Made by a program: the position numbers and the translations under genes. From Steromphala cineraria (taxonomy: Eukaryota > Mollusca > Gastropoda > Trochida > Trochidae): a stretch of 64,000 nt of DNA. Location: assembly GCA_916613615.1 (NCBI GenBank), contig OU744720.1, positions 73,931,338 through 73,995,337 on the forward strand, given 5' to 3'. This document shows positions 34,090 to 48,200 of this stretch, in pieces (the stretch's first letter is position 1; each line of letters begins with the position of its first letter). Under the pieces are notes generated by a model. The model saw nothing but the letters and a program-made list of their open reading frames with translations. It was not told the origin of the DNA and did no database searches.

Positions 34090-35699
34090 ATTATGAAACT
34101 CACGTCTAAAGTATACCGTCATTGGACTCACAATACTATGGTGCCAAACACCTGATGACATCAAAATGTCACGATGTCAAAAGCATGATGACGTCACAAT
34201 GTCAAAACATTATTGCACTGGAAGTTTGGTTTAACTTCTGAGTTCAGATTTTTATAGTTTTAATTGAAAACATCGCCCATGTGACTCCTGATATCAAATA
34301 CATGAAAACAGAATGATTGAATCAAAATGTTAGGGGATATTTGTTACATCAACTGTTGTTGCTTTATTTGATATCAGAGTTTTGTTATACATGTGTTCAA
34401 ACTATTTCACTTTCACCTTTGAGTAGCAATATATATTATTTAAAAAAATATTCTTATGTAAATATTCTTTTCCCTACTCAACATATTTACTTTAAAGCAA
34501 TGAATAACAACTTCCTTCGTTTCGAAGTAAAATATGTTTTTCGATCGTCATGTCTAAAAAAATTCTGCTTGACAGTGGGTTTTATTATTTTGCATATTTA
34601 AAAAAAACTACCGACTTTTTATTGTCTGGGGACAGGTTACGATGATGAAATACACATTTGGGCAATATCAAAGGTTTTTAATATATATGGAGATTAATGT
34701 GGTATTTTAATGAGTTTTTTTTTACAATATTTCGGAATTACGAAAGTCATATTTAGTGTACATTCAGTAAAAATGACCACGTGAGTGTAAGCCAAAAAGC
34801 TCATATGGGAAGTATTTATTTGTTTTAAGTTTTTAATCCACATTTTAATTTTTAATATTCATTTAGTGACTAAATACTAACAAATGGGGAAGTATAAGTT
34901 GTGTAATACAGTAATTACGTGTCAAGTTTCGTAAATATAATGTGTTCTACGAATTGTCTAATGGATTATGTTAAACAAATAGCCTGATGATGTCAACCGA
35001 ACCATAATCTTTTAATACCATGCTTAGTGGCTAAGAGATTAATTTGTGGCAGATGTACTTCTTGTGTCTGTCCTCTCGTTATATTTTCACTTGAGGAAAA
35101 TTACAAAATTACAAAAGAAATTGCGTTATGCTGAAAACATTCATTACAATGCATACTTTCAAAACATCAACCTGTAAAAAAAGCTCAATATTTAGCTGCG
35201 TTTCGAAATGAGAATCCGTAATCCGTTAATATTTCACAGTCAACTTTTGGTGCAAACCTGTCAACTTTTGGGCTCGACTCCGCCTACTTATCAAAGTCAC
35301 GTGGAGTAGTGTACTTGTTCGCACCATTTCATCCAATCAAATTCGTTCTCCTTTGAAATAGTTCAGACAGCTCATTCTATTCTTAGTTGACTGCTGTAAT
35401 TCAATGATATTTGTCTGCATTTTGAAACATACGCAGTAATAAGTTTTAGCAAATCAAAGATGTTGAACATAAACTCATGTTTGGATTCTAAGAAATGTAC
35501 AACGTTTGGATTTTGATCATCATATTTCTGTAATTAAAATTGAAGAAAACGATATGAAATGACATGCTATTACATCAAATATTGATTTCGCTCTGTTGGA
35601 AGAGTTTAAAAAACAAAATCAGTCAATACGAAAAAGGACGTTAGCAGAAAAGAAAAGCCATACTCCACGTGACCAAATTATATATTCACACATTATGCC
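34090..35699. other. Intergenic, upstream of Groucho/TLE; nothing certain
   Basis: AT-rich. A consensus CRE, TGACGTCA, is at 34189-34196. No gene is recognised. Confidence 0.4.
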
Positions 35700-36271
35700 A
35701 CTTTATGTTCATTAGGTCAGGTGACTGGGGGCTTCTAGCGCTCTGATTGGCTGAACGGGTCGTGATTCTGTGAATAGGAAATTAGCCCACGTGGATTATG
35801 AATACGCTGGATTAGTTGAGGATAGGGCCAATCAGTGAGAGGCTAACATGACTGGCGTATTTTCCCACTACCATTGTTACCCGAGAGTTAGCGCTGGGCT
35901 CAATTATCTCTATGTGTGTGTGGTATCCGAGAAGAGCTCAGTCGACAGGTCCCCGCCGCTTGCAGTTCGTACCATAAACTGCGGATATATTTAACCTAGA
36001 TTCTGTGCAAGTGGATTGCGATGTGTTCATAATCAATTTACATGCGGATGGTTATGTAGACTACGTACTGTGTGATATGTTGGTTGGGGAAGTGCCTATA
36101 CGCGGCGGTTTGCCCAACTGCGCTCGCTAACCTCATTGTGTTGGCTGGCGAGCTGACCTACTCTCAGCACGCGGACTACGCCTCGATTCCGGGGCTATTT
36201 CTTCAACTTTGGAGCTAAATCTACGACTACTGGACCCATCCACCTTTACATTTGAGAACTACGTCGGCAGA
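35700..36271 (+). promoter_or_regulatory. Probable promoter and 5' UTR of Groucho/TLE
   Basis: This GC-richer stretch immediately precedes the TLE start codon. It contains inverted CCAAT boxes (GATTGGCTG near 35746) and CACGTG (35779). Composition rises above the AT-rich flanks, as expected of a promoter and leader. The exact start site and any upstream non-coding exon cannot be read from sequence alone. Confidence 0.4.
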
Positions 36272-36292
36272 ATGTATCCAAACCGACACCCG
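36272..36292 (+). CDS. TLE coding exon 1
   Basis: Encodes MYPNRHP. The ATG is chosen because Groucho/TLE proteins begin MYP..RHP. The exon ends CCG|GTAAGT in phase 0. Confidence 0.92.
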
Positions 36293-39200
36293 GTAAGTGT
36301 AGAAAGGTTTAAAGTCTCGAATCGAGGAGCGTGGGTCCCTTCCTTTGTTCCCATTCCCGGCCGCTGCTTCTCCCATCATACGTCACGTGTATGGTCTTCC
36401 CTCTCTTCTCGCCTAGTGATGATTTAATGTAAAATCACATGAGAGAGATCCCCGCGGAATTATGCAGGCTCGTTCATTGTTTATGTGTATCTTTATGGAT
36501 ATTGAGGATGTATATTTAACAGATGGATGGACATTACGTTTTTTTGTGTATCTGATTGCAGGGGCCACCGCCGCAGCCCGGCCAACCCTTCAAGTTCACA
36601 GTGTCTGAATCCTGTGACCGAGTGAAGGAAGAATTCAGCTTCCTTCAGGCCCAGTATCACAGGTAAGAACGGGAAAATCATCAAATTAGCCAAGCGGAAC
36701 GCGAGCAGCGCAAACCCAGACGGTCGTGTTTTTATTCCTTCCCGCTCGCAGTGTTTACACGAGTGGGACTGTGCGAGCGCCATGTTCACCCAACTGTTCT
36801 AAAGCCCAAGAGCCTAGGTCGCAACTGCCGCTGACATTTCGAGGTATTGGCTTGCTTGCTTGTCAATATGCTCACTTCTAATGTGATCGATGTTGGACAA
36901 AATAAACAAGTACTTGTCAAGGCAAATACCCTAGCTCTTTGATTGACGAATAAGTCTTTATACGCTGAGGGCTATTAAGTTATATGACAGCATTGAGGGT
37001 AATACGACTGCAATACACACCGACTAAATAGTTTAATTTACAGTGTGACACATTCGGTAACATTTATTGTATTAACAGTCTTCGCTGCTGTGTTTGTAAA
37101 ACATTAAACCTGTGTCACAGTGTTGCATTGTGTATGAGATATGACTCCATATCACTCCATATTAAATAACCATAGCTTGCAACTTTAAATCGAAGAAGTC
37201 AATATGCTGTGGGAATTATTTTTAACCTCATCAAGCCCACTCGAGTCCTATGGGTCTAGACATGCTAACACACAGGAGAAATCAATTTCTCCACACCAGT
37301 CAATGAAGCTATGGAGGAACAGGCTGAAAGCTATCTGTATAATTTAACACTTGCCATATGGCCTGCATATACAAGGGTATTTATGTCTCCATTGCTTATG
37401 AGGGGTAGTGTTTACATCATCTCTTATCTTTGTAAATTTAGAATATTTATATTGTACACTTGATAAACACCCATCACAACTGCGTTTCTTCCTTATATAC
37501 AATGAAACTGCACTTATTTTCTCGTGTAGATTCCAGGCTGCCATTTGCCTCATGTTATCAGGTTATGATCTTTCCTTGATTCTGTCTTAACCATGATTTG
37601 TGAATTAAACATTTAAAAAGGTCACACAGGCTCATACAATAGTAATAGACCACCCACATTAAACAATAGGCTCAAGCTTCAGGATATCCCTTAGAAACTA
37701 AGCGCTAAGAAGAATGTGTTATTTGAAAAATATGTCTATTTTTACATTAGATTGATATATTTTAAATCTATTTTAACGATAACAATATACCCTTCAGCTG
37801 AATCACATTAAAAACATGAAAGTGTAATACACATCTTGTCAAGAAAATATCAATTTGTTTTTGACAGAAAACAAATTCTGATTTATTAAGGAAGCAATTT
37901 ACTTTCAGTGAGAAAAACAAATATATATTTTTAATTATTTGAAATGTCAGAAAATACTAATTAAGTGAGGGTTTTATCAACTGTATAGTGGTTTGAGAGT
38001 CAGGGGTGTTAATGGATATTTCATCAGTATGCCTATGGATCAGTGAAGCACACATAAAGGCTGGCTTGCTTACTTCAAAGGGCAGGCTGTCAGATAGTAT
38101 TACCAAGCTGTTTATCTCCTTGTTATTCTAACTCACTTGCCATATTGGAGAATTTATGGACATTAGACTTAGGAATTATCATTCATGCAGACTTGATTTT
38201 GATTTAATGATTTCTTTACTGCTATCACTGGCTAGTAACTTTCAAATTAAAAAATGATTTGAAATGGTAATTTGTAACTTGAAACAATGCAATAGATTTG
38301 GAGTTTTTTTTATTATTAACTACAGTAGACTTATTTTTTATTTAATGATTTCTTGACTGTTATCACTGTTTAGTAACTTTTAAATTTAGAGAATTGATTT
38401 GAAATTTTGATTGGTAACTTTAAACAAGGCAGTAGAATCAAAGCTTGTTAATGCATGTTTATCATGCAGTGAATTTATTTTATCTGCTGTAGACAATATG
38501 TTCAAAGCAATTCAGCTGATGTTTAAATCTATAGCACTAAAACAAAAGCTGTAGTTTTATTGAGGTTTTAAGTCATGACCAAGGGCTTTTTTATTGATTT
38601 TTGTTTTACACTTAGTGTCCAAAGGCGATTTTAATTAGGTTATATTCACTGGCCACAGGCTATTTATTAACTGAGTTTAAACACTGCAGAAAAGGTTATG
38701 TTCATTCAAGGTTTCTAACACTGAAATTAATGGTACATAATTGGTTTCGGAGAATGAACTAATTTCTAATGAGTGATTCGGAAGGCACTTTCATATTCTG
38801 TTCAAAGTCACAGACTGTCATATACTATTTTTGAAATTTCTAGAAGTTAAGTTGGTGAATGCCAAAATATTTTACGCTTTATTATAAATGATTATTCTTA
38901 TCCAAAAAGCAATTATCCAAGTTCAAAACATAAACATGCATGTAGGAATATTGTGTTATACATGATATGTAATTACAAATCTATTCTTCCTCTAGACAAG
39001 CTACAATGTAGAGAGATAGCCAGACAGCATGTCGGTGAAAGAACATCCGTTACAAAAACATCATTAGCTTTTACATAAGATACCTTGTAAGAAGAGAAGG
39101 TTTCAAAAACATTCTATTCTCTAGAGAGCATTATTAAGCACCTTGATGTGATTGGTATTCAAGACAGGTATAATATACATAGGTAAGCAGTGTCCTACTT

Positions 39201-42200
39201 ATGTTAGAGAGAGCAGAGTGTCGTGGCTTGTAGCTTACATTGACATCTGACAGGAGAGTGTACATAGCGCAAGTGACAACTAGTACCATAAGTCACAGGG
39301 GCCAACATACGGTGTCCTCTTGTTCATTTACAATCTGCTTGTGTGTATCATCACTCAAAACTTGAAGTATTTGACACTTGTTTTGACATGATTGTTTACA
39401 CAGATTTATGCACATGTCATTGTTTTGATCAGGGTATTTCATTTTAGTTGAAGGGATGTTTTTGAAAAATATTTTCCTTGGTTAAATTATATTCTAAAAT
39501 ATTTGAAATATTTATTAATAAAATTCATGTTTTCTCTTTTGTTCATTTGTTTTGATACGATTGATCATGATCATAAATCACTTATTTGAATTTCAACGTC
39601 AAGTTTATAATGTGTGTCAGAAGTTATATTTAGTCAATTAAATTTTTTTATGAAAATTAGGTAGTGTAAGTTTTAACATCAAAGGCAACAAAACAAATAC
39701 AAATTATTTTTACGAAACAATGAAATTTTTTTGTCTGAACAAAGATGTGAAACAAAGTACTTTCAAGTCTGAACGACTCTGCAAAACAATGAAGTATGTA
39801 AGCGTAAACAAAGATGAAAGATGAATTATCTATAATATAGCTTGCAGCATGTTATCACTTATTTTATCAGTGCTCAGTGGGTCATTAATTCTCCAACTTG
39901 TGAATATTTTTGAAAATAATATTGTGAGTTAAGCCCCTGTGTTATCAAACTAGACAATAATCAGCCAATCACATCAACCGGTCCCGCTTACTGAACCATC
40001 AGCAATGTCATGAACAGATAACAGATACAAAGCAGTTGCCATGGAAACTGCAGATAACGAATTCTGAAATTATGCATTAGTTCAATGTAACATAATTGTA
40101 ACATTATAGGAAGTTTCATTGTTTTGTTGCTAACACTCCGGGCCCTTGTCACAGATGATAGTGTTGAATGGGATTCCATGCTCTGATTGGCTGGAAGTCT
40201 AATGATATTGGGAATATTAAATACAAATGATTTGTATTTTGATGAGAAATATGTATGAATCATGTCGGAACGGAAAAAAGTTATAGACAAAGAAATATGA
40301 AATTCAAATTTATTCATGTATAAACATTGCCTGATAATTGGAATGAATATGTATACACTTTGCCCAGTTAATGTTATTTTGGTTTTATATTGTTTCTTCT
40401 TCTTGCATATGGATACATAACTATTATTTCATTTGTTGCAGTTTGAAGATGGAGTGTGAAAAACTTGCACAAGAAAAGACAGAGATGCAGAGACATTATG
40501 TGATGGTAAGTGTTTGATACTCCCCCGGGAATTGAGACAATAAATCAGGCCTTGGGTTATGCAAAGTAGATGCAATCGAAAAGATGATTGCTTTAGATAT
40601 TTGGAAGAGCATTGAGGTAGTCATTTATACCTAGGTCTTTCCTTTTCCTTTCATGTACTTTAAATGGAACTGTGAAATATGTTATCATGAAATTACCGGT
40701 AGGTTCAAATGCTTTAGGAAACATTGACAGATTTTCCTGACAAAAAATGATTCCTGTTAATTGACCACCAAGATCAGTTTGATCTTAACAAAATTCAAAT
40801 TCCAAATGTTAAAACATAATGAATTCAATGAAGAGTGTACTATTTATGAATTCTTAAGTATGATATCGGCACGACATGCTAACTCCAGCAAGGGCATGGT
40901 TAATGTGAAGACCTAAAGTGAAGGGAACATTCCATGATCACACCCTACAGTACATGTGACAAGTAGAGAATTATGTGGTGGAACAATTCAGTGGGAAAGC
41001 CAAGCACAATGACAAAGACCTTGAACAAATGCATGGAAGTAGTGTGAAGTGGGCAAGTATTCTACAGGATGATGTGGTTAGACAGTAATGTGATTACTTG
41101 TTTGCGAGTAATGTGATTACTGGAGGGGAAGCCGTGTAGGCTGGAGACCCCAGGTCAATCTCTAATGAGACTCTGCATTATTGACAAGCTGTGCTACACA
41201 TGCTGTTGTACCTGTCTCCCTGGATCTGGTAATCACTTCAAGCTTAGTGCTCAGATCTGGTATCTCATGTGGAAACAGTGCTACCATTTCAGTGCCTATC
41301 TTGGTATTGAGTCATGTGCTTTTGTACCCGTCTAGCAATTTGGTAATCACTTCAAGCTTAGTGCTCAGACATGGCATCTCATGTGGAGAAAGTGCTACCA
41401 TTTCAGTGCCTATCTTGGTATTGAGTCATGTGCTTTTGTACCCGTCTAGCAATTTGGTAATCACTTCAAGCTTAGTGCTCAGACATGGCATCTCATGTGG
41501 AGAAAGTGCTACCATTTCAGTGCCTATCTTGGTATTGAGTCATGTGCTTTTGTACCCGTCTAGCAATTTGGTAATCACTTCAAGCTTAGTGCTCAGACAT
41601 GGCATCTCATGTGGAGAAAGTGCTACCATTTCAGTGCCTATCTTGGTATTGAGTCATGTGCTTTTGTACCCGTCTAGCAATTTGGTAATCACTTCAAGCT
41701 TAGTGCTCAGACATGGTATCTCATGTGGAAAAAGTGCTACCATTTCAGTGCCTATCTTGGTATTGAGTCATGTGCTTTTGTACCCGTCTAGCAATTTGGT
41801 AATCACTTCAAGCTTAGTGCTCAGACATGGTATCTCATGTGGAAAAAGTGCTACCATTTCAGTGCCTATCTTGGTATTAAGTCATGTGCTTTTGTACCCG
41901 TCTAGCAATTTGGTAATCACTTCAAGCTTAGTGCTTAGATCTGGTATCTTATGTGGAAAAAGTGGTACCATTTCAGTGGCCATCTTGGTTATGTGCTTTT
42001 GTACCCGTCTAGCAATTTGGTAGTCACTTCAAGCTTAGTGCTCAGACATGGTATCTCATGTGGAAAAAGTGGTACCATTTCAGTGCCTATCTTGGTATTG
42101 AGTCATGTGCTTTTGTACCCGTCTAGCAATTTGGTAATCACTTCAAGCTTAGTGCTTAGATCTGGTATCTTATGTGGAAAAAGTGGTACCATTTCAGTGG

Positions 42201-45200
42201 CCATCTTGGTTATGTGCTTTTGTACCCGTCTAGCAATTTGGTAGTCACTTCAAGCTTAGTGCTCAGACATGGTATCTCATGTGGAAAAAGTGCTACCATT
42301 TCAGTGCCCATCTTGGTATTGAGTCATGTGCTTTTGTACCCGTCTAGCAATTTGGTCATATCTTATATCTTCATCCTTAGTTAGTGTTGAGACTTCTTTA
42401 CCTGCCTTTCTATCATTCTTGACATCTCTTGCCGTTTTGGGCCGCAAGTTTATTGACATTGAAATTGCTGATAGTTAATATACCAATATCTTGGTACTGA
42501 CACATGTGTGTGTCTCAGGAGTAAGACATCTCTGTCCTTTCTATGGTACCGTAGATCAGAGATTCAACACATCATTGGAATGTAGACAATATTGAATATA
42601 TGTCAATCATTTCTTGTTTCCCCCTTGGTATCGAGACACATGTCAGTTTCACCAAATATACTGGAGATATAGAGGCAGTGGCTTCTATCATGTGCAGTTT
42701 GTGTCATACTTGATGATGATGTCTTGATGGTTTTCCAGTAAAGTCTGATCTTTGGTAGTTGAAATTGTCCACGACCTGCAGGATCTTGTGTTTTTAAGTC
42801 AAAAAGCACATCGTTATTATTTAATTAAATCAGTTAAGTTGGAGGGAGCAGTTGACTGTCAACTTCAGTAAATGTTTTTAGTTTCAAAATTGAAAGAGCC
42901 ATTGAAACCTCTGAAAGAGTAAAATCAATTTGGTTGAAAATTTAAATTTTTCAAATTTGTTTTAAAAATCAAGACAATACTTCAGCAGCAAAGTTTATAG
43001 AATGTCTCCATTTTTATCGGTTCTGTCATTTCAATGAGTGTGAATTCTTTGAAGAAAATGATATCATAAGAATGATGGACTGCTCTAAAAAGTGACCTTG
43101 ACAGGCACTCTAAATAGGTTTGCTATTGATTGTCTGCCAGTCATCTCGAGCTGTGATGAAATTATATGTGTAAGGCTTTCCGATTTGTCTCGCTTCTTGC
43201 CAGAGATGAAACTCGTGATCAGTCTTAAGTATGAAAATATTGCCTGAGCTAATATTGATATTAGCAACATGGTCCTGGCTATTCCTCCACAATAGAGAAT
43301 AATTTCAGATATTGAGGGAGCCGTGTTGACTTTGTAGCAATCACTCTATCTAATGATAGCATGATAAATTAGATCTCCATATTTGTTATCAACAGTGGGG
43401 GTCAATGTGATGACTAGTTCTTAGACTAGTTCTCTCTCCCAATAAGGATACCCAACAAATGGCATCTGCTTCTCAAGATCCTGCCACTTGTCCAGCCCCT
43501 CTGGCCCCACTGTCACTTGTCCAACCCCTCCAGCCCCATTGCCCCTTGTCCAAACCCTCCAGCCCCACTGCCACTTGTCCTGGCTCCCAAAGCCCACCTG
43601 CATTTTTCTACCTGGGGACCAAATCAGTGTCCTTCCTTACCCTCTAGACCACTATTTTGGTCCATGTTGATCAGTTATAGATGAGAAGCCGTGTTCCTAC
43701 TAGATAGTCTCAAAACAAGCCACCATTTCCTAAATGAAACTTGTCACCCAATCAAGGACCCCTTTCTTTTACCCTCCTTTGCAACAATCAAATTCTTCCT
43801 GAAAAAAAAGTAATATCTTATCCCAATCCTTTACCTTGGGGAGTCCTCAAAGACCCTCAAATACCCAAACTGAACCATCTTCATCTCAATCTGTACTAGA
43901 ATTGTCCCTTCTCCAGATGACAAGTGACTGAAATATTGCCCAAGCGGCGTTAAACAACAACTCACTCATTGCAGACATCATGAAGTTCTGTTACAGTGTA
44001 CTTTATGTTATAATCCAGTACTCTATGAGCTAAATACTCAAGCTCCCATATCAGCACAAGATGCTTGTTGGAATGAGGCAGGGGGGAGATGAATAATTTA
44101 GCTCGAGACCCAAGTCGCGATGAGATAATTTCCTCTGAGAGACTCTCTTATCGCGTATGGAGACCTGGTTTGAAAATCCTCACACCATGGCCCATCTAAT
44201 CGGCAATAGATGACAACTCGTAGCCAGCGAGCTAATATCACTTTTTTACCATTTGGCGTTCTCTTTTCTCACTTGTCTCGTGTTAAAATGGCCCCATGTT
44301 CATTGATTTTCCGAGCACTTGTCAGAATTTCATCCTTGGCCTAGGATTATGCAAGCCGAATGACGATGGTAAACTAGCGAAATTGGCTTCCGAAAATAGT
44401 TTTAGCCGCCAAGTGCTTTGAATAATGAATAGGTTTTGGTCATTTTCTTTCATGTCATCATGTTGCCTCAAGCCTGCTCCAGACCTAGTCTTTCTCTCTG
44501 CCAATCATCTGGCAGGCGGAAAATTATATTTTTTATTACTATTATGTCTTGGATTGATTTGAAATATTTGCCCATAACCCCATATCACTGCCAACTAATG
44601 TTTCCAAAGCATGAAATGTTCCCCATTCACCCAGGATTGGCCTTTAACTTCTAATTCTACACTCGCTGCAGAATTGATTATATTTGTAAAAACACTCTTT
44701 AATCAAGCTTTTTATGTTTGGGGAGGAGAAATTGTGTCATTTAAAGAAAGATTGCATGTGTTTATATTGATAAAATGAAGATACAATTAAAGGGTTTCGG
44801 CAAAGGAGTTTGGGTCGAAATTCAATTCAATTTGATTACTTCTTTTCATGATATTTATGTAAAAATTTTAATTCTTATTTTTTATGAGATTCATTTTGAG
44901 GAAATATCTTCAAATTTAAGGATTATGTTTTAAGTTTCAATTTGTACTTATTTCAATTTGAAATTAATCACTACAAAAATAGCAAAAGATGTATGATGCC
45001 AGCTAATGAGTAATGTCATTTGTTTATTAACATATATGAAATATCAATCATAAAGTTCTTATTTCGTCAAGGATATATTTATCGCAAAACTCACTAATAA
45101 ATATTTCTTTCTTTTACAGTACTACGAGATGTCCTATGGGCTTAATGTTGAAATGCATAAACAGGTAAATATTCAATACCATTCAACTTCAATTTGAACA

Positions 45201-48200
45201 AAAAGATTTTCCATCCCTTTTCACTCATTTAGAACGCATCAAAATCAATAGTCAATTATTCTTTGCAATTTACAATTTTGCAAAAAAGCAAACTTTTCAA
45301 AGGGAGTGAACTCTTTGTCAATAGTCTCATTAGCAGGTGAGAGAACAGAATAATTGGCTTGCTTGATGTGGTGCACTCACCTGTATCATTGCGAGGTAAC
45401 TTTATTGAACCAGTCCTACCTATGTACATTTTATGATCAATTTGTTGTGTCTAACCATATTGGTTTACCACATAAATTCATGTGATACGCATGACTGCAT
45501 AAATATTTACAAGCCCGTAAGCTCTATATTGATGTATGCTTCTTCACACCTGAGTTCACAATGCTTAAAAGAGCTCCACAAGGGACATAATTCCCCCTAA
45601 AAATTCTGTATTTTTGAAACAAGATTAAATTATATCATTTTTATTATTGTTTTTCAAATTTATCATTCAAAATATTTTGAAAAAGCAAGTTTGAAAATCC
45701 AATACCTATGTCATTAAACATACATTCCTTCAGAAAATAAAGATGTTGTTCATGAAATTTTGCATCCAAAACAAAATTATTTTGATTGATTACAGATCAA
45801 GGCAAACCATTTGTCAAACAAATAGTCCAAGTTTTATTTCAGTTGAAAGCACACTTTGCTTTTGCTGATAAGTTCCCTCTATGCAACATCTGGTAGTGTA
45901 AATTAGTTGTTCTATTACTATATTCAAAGCAGTTCATGGTTTAATTGAATCAGCTTGCAGTAAAACACAGCTGTCGGTTAGGGTGATAGCTTGTTACAGA
46001 GGGATTTAATAGAGAAAATACCTTTGCCTTGATTAGTTTTCATAATTAGGGGAAAATTATACAAACAAGAAGATTATTAAAGTGCAATTAATTTTAATTT
46101 TATTTTTATTTTTTTTAATAAAATAAATCTTGGTTTTTAAAATGTTCAATAAAAGATAACATGTTAAAAATATGGTGAATTTGCTTTAAATGCACAGATT
46201 AATTAATGCCAGCTGTAATTAGAGTTGTTATAATAGATTAATTTAATGTGTCTTATTTGCCCCAGTTTTATAAATGTTTCTTTAAAATATTTTTGAATTG
46301 ATGTTATATTCATACTAGTTTGCATTCTGGAGATTGAAAGAATTTCATATTTTATTCCTGAAAAATTCAATAAAATGACAGTATAAACTCAAATGTTTGA
46401 ATTTCTGATACATCATTCGCAGCAAATCAACTAATTTGGTATTCATGTTGTGTTCAAAAACACATTTTCTGATTGAAAAAGGAAGTTTGTAGATTAATGG
46501 AGACTATCGTGTCATTCGATGGCGTCTTGTGCCTTGTTAATGCGTTTTAAGGGACCGTTTTGGATAGCTTTGATAAAAAAGAAGCTTTGGATGAGGTAAA
46601 AGCATCATTTCATTCTCCAAGTGCATCAAAAGTGCTGTTGAAAATTTTATAAGCTGTAGCTGTGTGAGTGGTATTGATTTGTGCTGACATTTAATAAAAA
46701 GAATCGTACAAGAACCATGCTTTATAAAATGGCTTTATCACACAAGGCCTGCTGGGAAAAAGCAGTTACAACCTCTGATGATGGCACCGACGCCATCGCA
46801 GGAATACTCCCCATCAAAGAGCCTCGGGCCTAACAATCATTTAGATATCGCATAAGAAATATGTGTTTTTATGGCATGTGTGGATGACAGGTTCACAAGA
46901 TGCTTTTTCACTATATTGTGATTTGAGATCTTTTTGCTTGTATTGCCTTTGGATTTAAATAGAAATAATATAGCAAGATAATAAAAAGTTGTAGGAAATG
47001 ATAGAAAAGGATTTTTTTGTCAAAAACATTTCAATTTGATTGGAAGACATGTTTTAAGTATACATTTGTATTCAGGAACATGGGACTAAAAAAACAGGGT
47101 TTGTTTAAAAAAACATATTTGAATTATGAATATCATATAATAGACTTCTTTATGAATTAAGCATGCTCGGTACAGTTCAAAGTGCTAATAACGAGGTAAT
47201 TCATTGGTTCATTTCACCTTCAAAGCAACTTGATGGAAGCATACTTGCAGGAATAACAGCAATCAAAAATGAAATTTGTTATTGTGGTAATAGAATCATC
47301 TTCATCAGAGTGTCATACTGTGCTTGTTATTTTATCTCAAGTTTAGTAGCAGCACTGAATTTACACTTTAATAGTGTAGGCACTGAAGAATCAGCTGCAA
47401 TAAGTTTGCACATGAATGATATTAGCAGTTAAAAGACAGCTGCAATGCACAATGATAGTGTAGATACCACAAATAATGCTGTACTGTGTGTACACAGGAA
47501 TAGTACAGGCAGTTCTTTTTTAGATGCATAATTTGTTTACACAACTATATATTGAAGTCGAGCAGGAAGGGTGTTTTTGCAAAGGAATAATGTAGGTAAT
47601 ATGTAAATACCCAGCTGCAATGTATGTACATAGGAAGAGGGTAGGCACGTCATAAACACAGGAATAATGTAGGCACTACATATACAGCTGCAATTTGTGT
47701 ATACAGGAATATTGTTTTTCACTACATATATAGCTGCAATTTGTGTATACAGGAATAGTATACGCACTACATATACAGCTGCACTGTGTGTACAGGAATA
47801 TTGTTTTTCACTACATATATAGCTGCAATTTGTGTATACAGGAATAGTATAGGCACTACATATACAGCTGCCATTACACACATAAATATTGTAAGCACTA
47901 CATATACAGCTGCAATTTGTGTATACAGGAATAGTATAGGCACTACATATACAGCTGCCATTACACACATAAATATTGTAAGCACTACATATACAGCTGC
48001 AATATGTGTACACTAAAATAGTGTAGGCACTACATATACAGATGCAATTTGTGTATACATGAATAGTATAGACACTTCATATACAGCTACAATGTGTGTA
48101 TACAGGAAAATTGTAAGCACTTCACTACTTCATATACAGCTGCAATCTGTGTATACAGGAATAGTGAAGGCACTACATATACAGCTGCAATGTGTGTACA

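Larger units (their letters stand above)
40506..45119 (+). other. TLE intron 3
   Basis: Holds the 114/107-bp tandem array (41220-42358), a C-rich ~36-bp minisatellite (43483-43595), a SINE tail (43923-43970), and a non-repetitive GC-richer block at about 44080-44460 that could be an intronic enhancer. No gene is recognised. Confidence 0.6.

Noticed and set aside
35864..35873. Su(H)/CSL site near the TLE promoter
   Set aside because: TTTTCCCACT matches the core, but the flanking base departs from the consensus; a single weak site cannot be supported.
39988..40317. 109-codon minus-strand ORF in TLE intron 2
   Set aside because: No homology recognised and AT-rich codon content like the intron; probably chance.
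41181..42384. Long repetitive ORFs (280, 97 and 70 codons)
   Set aside because: They exist because the 114-bp unit is divisible by three and lacks stops. They are inside a TLE intron, and the 107-bp units shift the frame. No start context or homology.
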